Source: Sodiomyces alkalinus F11 (lineage: Eukaryota; Ascomycota; Sordariomycetes; Glomerellales; Plectosphaerellaceae). Taken from it: 64,000 nucleotides of DNA. Within the stretch, counting starts at the first letter, position 1, and every line of letters starts with the position of its first letter. The notes under the pieces are model-generated. The model had not been told where the DNA came from. It was given only the letters and a program-made list of their open reading frames with translations, and searched no databases. Of the stretch, positions 48,481 through 62,101 are shown one piece after another. Made by a program: the position numbers and the translations under genes. The stretch lies in assembly GCF_003711515.1 (NCBI RefSeq), contig NW_021167093.1, positions 112,643-176,642 of the forward strand. The letters run 5' to 3'.

Positions 48481-48916
48481 AGAACGTTATAAGATATTTA
48501 AGGTCTAGTATACGGTTTAGGCACTAGGTTTTAGTATACGGGTGTATTAGTGTAGCTTAAGCGTTTAGGTATAGGCGTGATACGCGCCACGGAAATTCGC
48601 TTAGTTTTTTTTTTTTTTCTTCTCTCTCTTCTATTTACCCTTCGACTATTATTTACTCCCTATCACCGCCGGGCGATTTACTTTCCCTATTCACTATTTA
48701 TTATACGGAGTAGTAGTTAGCGTAGTAGGCGTAATATATTATATTACTATAACCACTATTTCCTTTCTATTATAACTACTATCCCGCGCCGACAGTTACT
48801 AAGTAAGTAACTATACGGTAATTAGTCTATATCGGCGCGTTATAGTTCGCGCGCCCGACTTTATTCCGGGACGGAGGACGCCCGCGGGACGTAGGGCTTT
48901 TTTCGCCCGGGGTATA

Positions 48917-49221
48917 TAATACGCCCCTAACCTCTAATAGGCGTTAGCACTATCCGCCCTATTATAGAACGGATAGCGCGGGTATTATTCTCGTGGATAG
49001 GGAACGTATAGCTCCGAGGCTATAGTAGAAGGGATAGTGCGGATTATAGTTAGGCCGGGCCGGCCGAGGGATATACCCTTAGCGCGGTTCCCCCTTAGTT
49101 TAGTAGGAATTAGCTTTATTATACCCTATTTTCTATACCTAAAGGTCGCTATTCCGAACCCTAGAAGCCCTAGGTCCGATAGTACTAGCTGGCCAGAGAT
49201 ATACCTGGACAGGGCACATCA
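48917..49221 (+). repeat. 3' LTR of the nested Gypsy element
   Basis: Begins TAATACGCCCC and ends GGGCACATCA with intact CA, followed by the CTAGG duplication. Confidence 0.88.
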
Positions 49222-49226
49222 CTAGG

Positions 49227-50010
49227 CGTAGGGTTAATAGCCCTTTTCCTTTTCCGAACGTTTTAGAACTATCTACGACCTATTAATAAGCCTTTATAGA
49301 GTTACTCTACCTATATCTACGAAAGGTCGGTTCTATTAATTACGCTGCTTATTAAACCCGGCCTAATCTCTTTAAAACCGCTGCGAGGCTTACTAAATTT
49401 CATACTAACCCGGTAAAATAGTATTATAATATCATAGGTAGGTTTTTAAAGTACCTCGCCTCCACTAAGTTCTTATATTTTTACTTTAGACCACGTAATA
49501 AGCCCCTATAACACGCACTATACTATACTTCTAACACGGCCTTTAGGGATAACCGTAAGACTCGGTATAGCTCCTAAAACTACACTATATTACTATTTAG
49601 GGGTCCTATAGACTAGAAGGTAAATAAGCAAATAGGTGTCGTGACCTCTAGTGCTACAGCCGAGCGTATCGCACTTTTTGCTACTACTTAGCAGTATATC
49701 GCGACGAGGCGTTTAATAAAGGACCTAATCTGAACCTTTAAGGAGGAACTACTAGTAATATACTACGATGACAACTAAATAAGGATTCTTTTAGAAGCTT
49801 TATACCCTTAGGTTACCTTTAGATTAAAGTATCTAGATATCCACGCCCTTTAGATCTGTTAGACCGTTTAATAGAAGAAGATCCTGACTACTTAGATCTC
49901 GACTTAAGAGATGGTTAGCGATAGACTAATTAAGGTACTCCCGCCGTAAAAATATAAGGCGTTTATATATACATTAGGGATAGAGGTCCCAAGCTAAGGG
50001 GATTAAGGTA
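49227..50010 (+). pseudogene. Copia RNase H remainder, after the Gypsy insertion
   Basis: The continuation of the Copia pol frame: TAFRDNRKTRYSS and then IDxKVNKQIGVVTSSATAE near 49540-49665, the RNase H pattern of Copia pol. It joins 39389 once the nested Gypsy and one duplicate CTAGG are removed. Confidence 0.8.
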
Positions 50011-50294
50011 ATTTATAAAAGGCGCGGTGCTAAGTTTAAAATCTATAGGCTAGATTAACTGTGGCTTTAGTATTCTTAGACTATTATTTAGACACCCGTT
50101 CTTAATATTACTTTTAGGGTTAATTTAACTACCTGTTTTTATATGGTTTTAACGTTTTTACGCACAAAAAGAGCGCGCTTTTTAATAAGCCGTTTAACTA
50201 TTAGATTAATATCTAGGCCTTTATTTTACCCTAGATTTACGGCTTTAAATTTAAGCAGAATAGTCAGGATTAATTCTATAGTTCTAGGAGGGTA

Positions 50295-50485
50295 TATTAG
50301 ACACTACTATACACTTACCGAGGTATAACTTACGCTACTTTCCACAGGGATAGACTACTTCCGACCGATATATCTACATCGATTTCCCCTCCTTTTATCT
50401 TATAGTTAGATATTACCGTAGAGTACCTTTTACTCTGTTTTAATACATACATATATCTTTTATGTACCTTTTTTATATACTGACA
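50295..50485 (+). repeat. 3' LTR of the large Copia element
   Basis: Begins TATTAGACACTAC after a purine-rich AGGAGGGT tract, and ends ATACTGACA. It is followed by GCGGC and then directly by another LTR of the same family. Confidence 0.85.
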
Positions 50486-50490
50486 GCGGC

Positions 50491-50686
50491 TGTCAAATGC
50501 CACTACACACTTACCGGGGTATGACTTACACTATTTATATACACGGACAGAGTACTTCCGACCGATATATCTATATTGATTTCCTATCTTTTTACCGTAT
50601 AGTTAGATTTTTCCGCAGAGTACCTTTTACTCTTGTTTAATATATATATATATATATCTTTTACGGACCTTATTTATACACTAACA
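50491..50686 (+). repeat. Second LTR of the same Copia family, directly adjacent
   Basis: Begins TGTCAAATGCC immediately after the GCGGC duplication at 50486-50490 and ends CACTAACA. It is followed by a priming-site-like GTTATATGTCCGGCG and about 75 bases matching the interior start of the large Copia element, then unrelated sequence from about 50776. So it is the 5' end of a truncated second element in the same orientation. Confidence 0.8.
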
Positions 50687-50775
50687 GTTATATGTCCGGC
50701 GTTCTAATAAACGAAGCTATTTCGACAGATCCTATAGCTTTAAGGCAGTCAAAATAGCGTTAAGTCTATAGGAGG

Positions 50776-52529
50776 TAGTTTATTATTATTATATTAAGGA
50801 ATAGACTATAATACTAGCGAAAAGATACACCGTAACGGATAATACTACTCCGACTTAATAGTCGTATATGATAAAGACTTTAACTTAAGAAGGAAAAGAA
50901 AGACTTTTCCCCCTCTACGCTAATATAGTAATCTAGTCTCACCGAGTACTTGGCGATCCGAGCGTATCTCCGATCGTATATAGTGCTACTCTATAATACT
51001 ACTTAGTTCCTCATATTAGTCCTTCTTTAATAGAGCTAGTCGTTTTGGCCTATTCTATCCCCCCTTACTAGGCAGAATATATATATAACTCCTAGCCTTA
51101 TATAAACTCCGCTATTTAGTTAGCGCTTATAATTAATCAGCACCGGTAAAGCTATATAGCTCCTTCTAAATATCACGACTTTATTCTACGTATCGCTAGG
51201 TAATTAGTAAACCGTTAGCGGTAATTACGTAGCCGACTCCCTTACTAATTATTATTCCCTTTTTAGCGTCCCGCGAAATAGCCGGCGATTACTCGCCGCG
51301 TTTCGTAATATCACCTTTATCGCTATGCCTTCCTTTATTATTATAGTCTATAGTATTACTAAATTAGTTCTTACCGTTTTTCATACTTACTCACTCTTTA
51401 GCCGGATTCGTAACTAAAATAACCGCTTATAGCGTAGATAAATCTTCCTTACTCCCTCTTGTAATTATTTTCTTTTCTTTCTTCTTCTTATATAATCTTT
51501 ATTTTTTTTATTATATTTTAGTTTTAGTATAGGTTTATATTTATATTTATAGTATAGCCGAATAATCGCCGTTATTTATATTTATTTCCTAATATTAACT
51601 AGCCGCTAATATATCTCCTCTACTCGACGTTACCCGAGAACTACGCCGTATACCTTATAATACTAGTAAGGGGTGGCTAAGGAGCTACTCTAATAATCCG
51701 CCTTATAGATATTATTTAGGCTCCCTAGCCACTAATATTTATATAGATTATATTAGCTACTGTACTCCTATTATATATAGGTGCGTTATATATTTCCGCT
51801 CGTATTAAGCGTGTATATCTATAAGTTTATCCTTACCCTTACCGAATATTCGGCTTCTAATATATCTTGATCCCGGATAGTCTCCTAGGTATTACCTAGA
51901 CTATCTAGAATATTACCACTAGTATCCTTTAGAAAAAGATAGATAATGAACTAATAGGGATTAATTGGTGCTATTTTTATTTATACTTTTAGGCCGTATA
52001 TAAGTGGTTTAGTAAGGCCTTAGATAAGGCTACTTATTCCCTTACCGCCGCTATCGCTAATCGCCTTATACTTAATAAGCTTTTATCTATTCGATCACTT
52101 CTAACTATTAATCTTACAATACGGGTTTATACTTACTATTCGCTATTAATCGGCTCTCGCTAACTCCTCCTAGATTAATAATATTCCGGCTAAGGACGTT
52201 TATTCCCTTACAAGAATAGTTATACCTCTCCGCGACTATAGCATTATTATCTTTATTACGCTAAGGCGGGCCGTCTATAATCTCCGGGGTACCGATATTA
52301 AGGAATATTCCACTAAGCGTACGGCTTAAGCCGCCGGCCGTAATTAGCGCGGTATAGCTTTCTTCCTTTATCTACGGGGTCTAGCTAACGCCGATATTGA
52401 TATCGATAAGGACCGCTATCCCCTTATATCCGCCGCCTTTACCGGCTACTATACCGCCGCCTATAAGCCCTAAATTTATATCTAATCGGATAATAAAAGC
52501 GGTATTATCGAGTAATCGCCGTCCTCTAC
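50776..52529. other. Unassigned RIP-mutated sequence with a readable decayed frame
   Basis: Between the truncated Copia 5' end and the second Gypsy copy. Pyrimidine-rich at 51440-51560. In 51610-51740 and 52010-52520 the plus strand reads with few stops (for example ALDKATYSLTAAIANRLILN near 52016-52075 and LRGTDIKEYSTKRTA near 52278-52325, in different frames). I found no retroelement motif in it. It may be a further transposon ORF or a relic host gene. Confidence 0.4.
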
Positions 52530-52843
52530 TAATACGCCCTATTCCCTAGCCTCCGCAGGAATAGCGCGGGAGCTATTCGCCCGAATAGGGAATATATAGC
52601 TCTATAGATAGAGAACGAATAGCGCCCGGACTATCCGTCCGTATAGCGTAGGATTGGTAGTACGGATTATAGTTAGGCTAAACCGACCGAGGGATATATC
52701 CTCGGCGCGGTTCCCCCTTAGTTTAGAAAAGATATCTTTACTATACCCTATTTTCTATACCTAAGGTTCGCTATTCCGAACCCTGGAAGCCCTAAGTCTG
52801 ATGGTACTAGCTAGCCAGAGATATACCTAGATAGGGTATATTA
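52530..52843 (+). repeat. 5' LTR of the second Gypsy copy
   Basis: Begins TAATACGCCCTATTCC and ends GGGTATATTA. It is homologous to 39395-39734 but differs in the indel-prone first 130 bases. Confidence 0.85.
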
Positions 52844-53079
52844 AATAGTAGTAACTAAGCTTTCGAGTAAGGTTCGCGTACCGCCGCTTAATACGAGCTA
52901 CGTATCCTACGACTATATAGATACGTAGTATACTAATAAAACTATATAACTATTAACACGCCGAGCGAAAACGCCTCTTTTTGGCTAGACTAAGGCGTGG
53001 AGTATATAAGAACCACGGCCTACTATTCGTATATAGGTTCGGTAACTATACTAACTCTACTAAATAAAAATCTGCCGTA

Positions 53080-56000
53080 GAACCTAAAGCTCCGCTATTA
53101 TAACCGATATAAACCTTAACGACTTTCCTTATCCGTGAAGCGCTAAAAGCGCGAAAAATCGTATTAAGTTCTTAGACGATTTCCCCGACCCTATCGCTAA
53201 TCTCCTTACGCCTAAGTATATAACGTTACTTAATATAGCTAAGATGGCCGTATACGCCCTAAGGATAGCTAGCGTAAATAGCCTAACCTTAAGAGGAAGA
53301 ATCCTATAATCGGAGTCCGTGACTAATATATATTACCTTAAGAAATAAATCCAAAGACCGGATAACTTCGTGGACGCCTTTAAAAAATAGCTTTAATAAA
53401 GAACCTGCTTATAGGGAGATCCTAGCGTAAATATGTAAACCCCGCGATATTAAGGGGAAATAACCTATACGACTATTTACTATTAGTCTTATTCCCTATA
53501 TAGGCGAGTCTAATCCCGAGGCTAACCTAATTAAACCCGGCCGTATTAAAGGGACTTTCTCTAATACCAGCCTTACCGGTACTAATCTCGCTAGTACTAG
53601 CGTTACTAATACTAGCTCCGCTAGGCCTAGCTCCACTTAGCTTATTATAATAGGCCCTAGGATATAAGAACTAGGCAGTCTACGCTACCTTAAGATTATA
53701 AAGGCATAGAAACCGTTATTTACCTTAACGAAACCTGCCTTACTCCTTATCCGTCCTACTATAAAGGCTACGGATAAGAAGCCTATAATCAAAGAGGAGG
53801 AACTAATATACTCCTTAAATAAATCCTCCTTATACTAATCGCCCGCGTCCTATATATCTCCTACTAAGACTATTATCCGCTATTCGAACGCTATAGAACG
53901 CTAAATATCTAACGCCCCTAGCCGGGCCTTTTTAGCCGATTACCCGGTTAACTCCGAGAGCACGGTATCTAGCGCTCTTAGGCCTAGCTATTAGAATATC
54001 CGCTAAAGTACCGGATTACCGGATAAAACGCCTCGCCCTTTTCCGGCGCTTACTTAGCTGCCCCTTACAAGCGGAGATAAAATATATATACGCTAATCGG
54101 ACTTATTAGCTATTATCGGCGAACTCTAGTACGGATCGTAATCGTAATAACCCTAGGTTCGCTTTAATGCGGATAACCTCGGATACTTTAACCCGCTAGA
54201 ATACTTTACTACTACCTAGGATATTCGTATAGAAGGTATTAAGCTAGGGTTCCTTAATATATTCCGCTTTACGGACGCTATAAAGTAATACGCCGGGATA
54301 AGCCCCGAGTATAACGAAGCCCTTACCCACGGTATCTCCCGTTACCTACTAAATAAAGCCTCTAAGTGGCTAATAACTATAAACCCTAGACTCCGCGAAT
54401 AGTATAATAAGAATACTACCCTAAAGAACTAGAAGGATAGTTTAGAGGGCTAATTCCGGCTCCTACGCGAAAAAGCTAAGTACCGATTATATAGGGAAAA
54501 GTATATCCTAAAAGATATTATAAACCGCTATAATATCCGCGTATTCGTTAATAGGGTCGCCTAACTTATAAAGGCTACCGATAAACTCTAAGGAAAACTC
54601 CTATCTATTATTTAGCATAAGCTTAACGCTAACCTAGCCGCGACTATAATCCAACTTGGACTTAAGGTAAAGTTAGCCGACTTCCTAAATTCCTTAGTAA
54701 ACATAATACTTAGATAGTACCGGAATTATACCTAAGGAGTTTAAAAGCATTATATTAGCTAATATAGCCTCCCTAAATCGGACCGCGGAATATATAGCGC
54801 TCCGCCCCCTATTATAGTAGTTTAGTAACCCGCGCTATAGTCTTACGACTAATGCTTTAATCTAACGCCTAAGCACCGCCGTATACTATAGCCTAACCGC
54901 TATTCCCTTAGTCTTAGCTAGCTTTATCGCTAAAGTAAGAATCGCGCGTTATCTATACTAAACGCTAACTATTATACTAATAATAAAGGTCAGCGACTCC
55001 TAACTAATAACGCTAATATAGAGTCTAATTACCGATACGGAGACTATCACCGCGACCGTTCTTAAGACTAGGTTAATACCTCCGCTAAAAATGCTACCGC
55101 TAAGCCTATATCCGGAGATAAAGCGAATATACAACCTAAGTACTACTATACTAAGAGGAACTCTAAGGGTTCTATAAACTCTAAACATAATAATAGCGCG
55201 GGTAATAAGTAAAGTAATTAACTATACTAGGTTACTAACGAACCCGGATTTATACCTAAATACGCTAATCTCTACTAAGTATATTAGGAGTATAGTAACT
55301 ACTAGTACCCTATAAGATCGAATCTAGAGACTATCCGATATAAGAAGGCCTACTCCTAGCTATACCGACTAAAGGAGTAGAGCGGATAGGACTCGCCGCT
55401 AATTAATAGTACTATCTAGGAATTCAGGGACCCTTCTAATAGTCCTTACGGGTATACGTATACCCGGATCTAAGCCCGTGGTTCCCCTATAGGCGTACCG
55501 TTTAATATTTATATTAACGTAGGAGCCTCCTACTATATAATAAGCTAGTAACTCCTTAGTCGATTTCCCGATAAGTATATTAATCCTACTAAGCGCGCCG
55601 TGTTATAAGGTATAGGATTAATAAAGACCCTAGGATAGGCCACCTTTACCGTGCTAGTTTAAGGTATAGTAGGTAATAAAAAGAAGATTAGCCGTCTATA
55701 TATCGGGGCCTAGATCGTCCTTAAGCTTAACGCTGGTCTTCTCCTAGGATAGGAGTTTAACTATTCTAATAGGCCCAATATCCTTAATACGCAGGAAGCT
55801 ATTCGTATTAGCACTTACTAAGGCCTAATAGTTCCTATAAGGGTTTTCGCTAAATATTCTCTAATCTAATAAAAACATAAAGCCACTAAACGTTTAGTTA
55901 TCCCGCTACGAATTTATAGGTTTATACTAATTAATAAGCCCGATATTAACCTTACTTCCCTAGAGTTCTTCCCGGATATAGAGGGCTCTCTAAACTATAT

Positions 56001-59000
56001 CCTTAGTAACCAGTCAATAATATCTATCTTTAACACCGATAACCGACTATTAGTTATCGCTAAAGGCACTAAGCTAGGTTATGTAGAGCTATTCTAGGTA
56101 GATAGCTACTAGTATACCGACCGCGATAATGCGCGAGATATCCTACTTAAGCGTATAAAGGAAGAACCGCCTAGTAAGGCCGAAGAGAGCGTCTTCTATA
56201 GGTATATCACTCCTAAAGGTAAGCTAAGTATCGCTAAAAGCCTAGACGCCCCCACGGAGATTACTAAAAAGGGGGTAATAATCTACTATGATAATAACCG
56301 GTTTATACGCCGGTTTAGTAAGATCGTTAAGAAGTATCCGAAGGTTTAGACTAACAAAGGCGATATCGATATACCTCCCGAGGAGTATATAAAGGTCCTT
56401 TTAGTCGACGGATAGTATAATTAAAAGATTAGCTAAAAGCTATATCCCCTTAGCCGTAACGACTAGCGATTTTTAGATTAGACCCTTAAGAAACTCTATA
56501 AGTAAGGACGAATAGAATAGCTAAGTTAGCCTATACTATTTAGGGCCCTAGTATTTATTATATAGTAAACCGTGAACGGGAAGCGTAAAGGCCGAATAAT
56601 AGTTAATCTCCGTGCCCTAAATACGGTTATTATTCCCTATATTTACCTAATACCGTTATAGGATAAGGTAATCCGGTGCCTTTAGGGGAAGAAGTATATC
56701 TCCGTTATCGACGCTCGAGCTTTCGTCTACTAGTTCCCGGTATATAAGCTATATCGTAAAAGGTTTACTATTATCTTATATCGAGGATAAGAGTATTTAA
56801 AGGTCGTGTTTATAGGCTTCTATAACTCGGTAGCTTATATTGAACGCTGTATAGATAAGATACTCCGACCGTATAAGAAGTTCGCCGCCGCTTTTATTAA
56901 CGATATCGTTATAGCCTTAGATACTAAGGAGGAACACGCCTAGTACCTAGAGACCGTATTATCGCTATTTAGCCGGAATCGGATCTTTATCCCCCCGGGT
57001 AAATCTTTTATCGCTTACCTATTAGTATAGCTTTTAGGATTTAAGGTCGATACTTTAGGCCTCTTTAATACGAAGGAACGTACCGATACCCTATAAAGGA
57101 ACCGTCCGCTATTATTACTATAATCGCGCGAGTAATAAAGTAGTATAACCGGATAGCTATAGCACCTTATCCCGAGGTTCGCTTCCTAAATCGCCTCTCT
57201 TTAATAATAGAAGATAACCCTACTCGCGGAGGCTTATTAGCTCGGAGAGGACTAGGGCTAAGTATATAAGGGCTATACTAAATAAATAGTATTTAAGCTT
57301 ACGGCTAAAAAAATAGCGTTACTTAAGGATATTACGGATATACTTACCTCTAATATCTATCTTTTCCACCACGACCTAAGGAAAATCCTTTTTATCTAGT
57401 CAAACGCCTCTAAGGAGCACGGGTTCTTGGCTATACTATTCTAGCGTATCGATAAGGCTAAATAGCTCGTTAAAGGCATTATTAATAAAACTCTTATCCG
57501 CCCGGTACTCTATATTAGTAAAAGTCTTAATATAGCCGAGTAGAAATACTAGCCGACTAAACTAAAGGTCGCCTACCTAGTATAGGCTATTTATAAGACC
57601 CGAACTATTATTTAGTGCGCTTATTATAATCCGGCTATTATTCTTATAGACTACGCCGCTACTATTAGTATTCTAAAGTCTACTACGCTATCTAGTATAG
57701 ATAAGATAAGGTTAAATATAAAGCTTATTCTCTCCTCGGAGTTCCTTAGCTAGTTTTAGTTAGATTATCGGTATATCCCCGGGAAGACGAATATTATAGC
57801 TAATACCCTATTATAGCTACTTATAATAAATACTCCGAAAGCGGAAAACGATAAGGAACTAAAACGGAGTTAGCGCTATTAGGCTATTTACCACTTTTCT
57901 GAGCTTAAAATAAATACAGATCTATAATAAAGAATTAGTGATAGGTATACTAATAACGCTAAAAGAGGACTTATCCTTACCTAGCTATAAGACTTTAATT
58001 CGCTGGTTAAGATCTATTTTAAGTTAGAAAATAGTCTCCTTTACTATTCAGAATAAAGCAGAAAGCGTTAGGTTTATATCTCGTTCTCCCTATATTAGGA
58101 GTTTATTTAGGCCGCCTATAATAAGCGCTATTACTTTAGCGTTAAAAAAACCTAGTATAAACTAGTTAGCCGATTCACTATTCCTTAGCTCCGTAAGGAA
58201 ATTAAGACTTATATGGCTAATTATATAACGTACGCTATTAATTAGACTAATCGTTAGTGCCCGCTTAGTAAGATATAGCTAATTATAACTCCCCTTATTC
58301 TATTCTATACTATTCTTATAGATTTTATGATCGGCCTACCTAAGGTACCCTTAGCTAGCTCTCTTTAGTAAAAGAAGGGCTTCCCCTTATTCGACTCCCT
58401 CCTTATAGTAACGGATAAATTCACTAAAGCCACCCTCCTTATTCCGGGGTATAGCTCCTATACTATAAAGGACTAGGCTTACGTCCTCTTCTAGTTTCTC
58501 TAGCTTAGTAACTAAAGTATTCCCCGAGGGATTATCTTAGATTATAATCCTAAATTCCTATCCATCTTTTAGATAGCGCTCTAGAAAAAGGCGGGTATAC
58601 TACTTAAGTTCTTAATAGTATAGTACCCGTAAACTAATAGACTATCTAAACAGAAGAATTAAATAGTTAAGATCGTTATCCGTATATTCCTCGCTATATA
58701 CTCAGATACGCCGTGGATAAAATATATTATCGCGCTATAGTTTAACCTAAATAATGCCTTTACTGAAGTCTTAGGCTATTCGCCTAATAAGCTACTATAT
58801 AGCACGCGAATAAATAGCCCCCTTAATATAATCGGTGATATAAACCCGTAGTTTACTCGGGAACTATTCTAAGAAGACGCTAAACTATCTCTCGCCCTAG
58901 CCTAGATATATATAAAATAGCTATATAATAAGAAGTATCGTAGTATTCGGTTCCCTCCTAGGGACTTTGTCTTTATTAAGCTTAGGCATAGTTATTCGCT

Positions 59001-59450
59001 ACCTAGTAAGCCCTTAATAAAGCTCGGTTAGTAACGAATAGGACTATTTAAGGTTAAGGAATAGGTCTCGCCACTAGTATACCTACTAGAATTACCCTTA
59101 ATGCTTAATATCTATCCCGTTATTAGTATTACCTATCTATAACCGGTAAAAGAGCCCGGTACGGACCTATTCCCCGGCCGGACGGCCGATAAAGGGCCTA
59201 TCCGTCCCGGTAACCCGGATAAGGATAAACACGACTAGCACGACTTATATAAGTATTACGAGATTAAAGCTATCTTAGATAAGAGAGTCACTAAAAAAGG
59301 CCGCGGTAAGCCTTATATCGAGTACCTGATTCGATAAAAGGGATAGCCTAGTTAGTATAACGTTTAGATACTAAAGGAAGCTATAGATATACCGAAAATA
59401 GTTAACGCCTTTAAGGAATAATAAAAAGCTTTAAAAACGCTACGAGTAAT
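53080..59450 (+). pseudogene. Decayed gag-pol with chromodomain, second Gypsy copy
   Basis: Same domain order as the copy at 40.0-46.5 kb. The reverse transcriptase block FINDIV is at about 56893-56910, again Asn-Asp at the catalytic pair, so both copies carry the same G-to-A change or share a mutated ancestor. The integrase starts with DFMIGLPKVPL near 58321. The chromodomain YYEIKAILDKRVTKKGRGKP is at about 59255-59315. Many TAG/TAA stops. Confidence 0.8.
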
Positions 59451-60029
59451 ATTAGAAAAAGTAAAGACAGATAAAGCACTAGAACTAGGGGATATTAAAA
59501 GGGTAAATGGTTTAAAAGATACTCGAAGTAAAGGACCTTTAAGGCACGCTAGCGTAGCTATATAGCCTCGCCCAGTACTGAATAAGGAAAACAAGTCATG
59601 TAAGGTAACCACGCGCTATTTACGTATAGCGAATAGCCTTAAACTCGGGTAAAGGAAGGCATAAGGGTTATCCTATCTTCGAATAGCAGGTATATAAAAG
59701 AAAAATAACGCGGAATAATAATAAAAACAGTATAACCCGCGCCGTTCTACTAGATTAGCCCGCCCTCCTACCTAAGTATAAAAAACGAAATCTCTAAACG
59801 CCTAGCCACGCTTACTAATTCTCTCCTACTCTTTACTATTATAGCCACCCCTTTTATAAGTATTATAATCCAGGTTTTTGTATATACTCACCATTATATC
59901 TAGTAAAGTAAGTATTTAGTAGTCCCCCCGTTATTATCTTGTTATATTACGTATATACCTTTTTTCTTAGTTTAGTAAGCCCTGCTAACACTCCCTATCC
60001 GTTTATAGCAAGTTATTCGTTATACTATG

Positions 60030-61580
60030 TCGTTAAGTACTTAACCGATATCCATAGATTGAAAGACCGTGAATTCTAATAGGAATTCTTACGTTATTTT
60101 ACTAAAGGAAAGTCAGGGGCCGGACTTATATTTAAAGGATAATTTAGAGCTCTTACCCTTTTTAATAATAAGAACTATATTATTACTCGGCTATAATCTA
60201 TTAGCTTAGTTTTTAACTAATAGCGCCGTGATAATAAAAGTATTAGTATATAATATCGCTAGTAAGCTATTAACGCCGGGTATAATAATCCGCTAAACCG
60301 CCGCCTACGCCGTACTATAGTCGTTCTAATAGAGGAGGCGGAATATATAGTCCCTATTAACGTCGCGTAATAGCTTATCGCCCTATACCCCTAGCCCTAG
60401 TTTTTACTAGATAATAATAATAATATCGCTAATTAGCCCTAGTATTCCTAAATATTCAAGTAATACCTAGTAATAGCATATTATAACGCTCCTAAGGCCG
60501 CTAATAGCTAATTTCTACTAAACCCCCTGTCCTAGTATTATTTAGGACCTATAGTTATCCCTTTAGGCTCGCCGCTACCGCGTAGTAGCACTTCGCTAGT
60601 CACCTAAACCCCTATTACTAGCAACCCCCTATCCAGCTCCGTAATACTATAGTACCGGCCCGTATCCTGTAGATAGTTTATAAGCTAACGTCTCTAAGTA
60701 TAGGCCTTACTAACTTACTAGAAATACTATAAGGTAATAAGATTAGCGGGGCCGACTTTATAGATAAGACGAGCGGCTACCCGACTAATATTAAGCCCCG
60801 GTTAGCCGAAATTTAAGTATTCCTATACTCCTTATAATCTACCCCCGCGCTAGTTATCTATAACGCGGCCGATATTCTCACCGGGCTCCGGCTTAGACCC
60901 GCCCTAGCCTCTATAAGTATACCGCCGCCCGTCACGGGAACTAAGCGCCCTTACTAGGTTTATACCTCCTCCCCCTTAGTAAAGCGTATATTCTCGCGCT
61001 CTAGCTAAGAAGGGCTATATATCTAAGCGGCTAAGAGCTTCGCTACTAGTCTAAATAACCTCTCCTAGTTAGTTAACTTTCGCGAGTTTATATACTAGGA
61101 CTAAATATTCAGGGAAGTTAAATAATACTTATACGTCTCTATACTACCTTTTCCGGTTATTATTTAGGCCGCCGCTTTCCTTAATAAGTATATAGTTAAC
61201 CACGATATATAAAACGCCGCTAAGCTTAGCTTACTCGTTAGCTTTTAGTATATAGGGAAATTATTGTACCTCGCTAAGCTAAACCCGCTTAGCGAATTAG
61301 AGGATACTAAATATAAGTAGTTAGCTAAATACTACGTCGATAACACGGATCTCGCTAAGGCGATTATTCGGCGGGCGGCGGTAATCGGGCGTTATTACGA
61401 GTCTTATAAAAAGAAAGGGGTCCTGGTTTCCTATAAGATTTTCTAGTATATAGTAGAGGAGTAAGAAACTAAGCTTACCGACGATAATATAGCTACTATC
61501 CTTAACCGCGAGGTATCGCGTTAGGGCTTTCTAGACGTTAACCTATAGCCCCCCGATATTACTAAGATCTAGGAGGATAG
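60030..61580 (+). pseudogene. Extra reading frame downstream of the chromodomain, second Gypsy copy
   Basis: Counterpart of 46920-48480. Conserved blocks: FTKGKSGAGLIFKG then FRA near 60095-60150, NPLNRRLRRT near 60288-60318, and VIAYYNAPKAANS near 60473-60512. It is unrecognised, and more decayed than its sister. Confidence 0.5.
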
Positions 61581-62101
61581 ACTAACGGAATATCGCCACG
61601 ATAAAGCGCGATAAACCCGAAACTTATATTTACTTTTTTAAGATATAGACTATAGCATCACGCTTAGGTCTAAAGTATTACTATTAGTTCTACGGTATAG
61701 TATAGGGTTTAGGAATTATAGTAATAGTGTATAGACGGTTTAGTATAGTTTATGATTTTATTCTTTTTATTATTCTATTTTATTTCCTCCGCTTCCTGAC
61801 CTGCTCTATCTATAGTCTTACCCCCTTAATTACTCCCTAACGTCCACTTATTCGCGCGTTTATTTTCTTCTTGTATATAACCTATACGGAGTAGTAATAG
61901 CGCGTAGCCGGCGTAATATATTATATTACTATACCCACTATTTCCTTTCTATCATAAATACTATCCCGCGCCCACGGCGGCTAAGTAAGCCACTATACGG
62001 CTAATAAACCCCGTAATAGCGCGTCGTAGTTCGTACGCCTAGCGCTATTATCCCGACACGGAACGCCCGCGGGATATAGGGCTGTTATCGCCCGGGTCTT
62101 A

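Larger units (their letters stand above)
39395..49221 (+). mobile_element. Gypsy-type chromovirus nested in the Copia element, 9827 bp
   Basis: LTRs at 39395-39734 (340 bp) and 48917-49221 (305 bp), with perfect target duplication CTAGG (39390-39394 and 49222-49226). The 5' LTR carries a 35-bp extra segment, a partial duplication of the GATAGGGAATATATAGC block, that the 3' LTR lacks. The interior encodes gag, protease, reverse transcriptase, integrase and chromodomain, then an additional downstream frame. The element is nearly the same as the one starting at 52530. Confidence 0.9.
34543..50485 (+). mobile_element. Copia-type LTR retrotransposon containing a nested Gypsy element
   Basis: LTRs at 34543-34744 (202 bp) and 50295-50485 (191 bp), with perfect target-site duplication GCGGC at 34538-34542 and 50486-50490. 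Without the inserted Gypsy (39395-49221 plus one CTAGG) the element is about 6.1 kb. GGTATAAGCCCGGCG follows the 5' LTR, a mutated half initiator-Met tRNA priming site. Coding order fits Copia. The reverse transcriptase frame stops at the Gypsy insertion and RNase H resumes after it. Confidence 0.9.
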
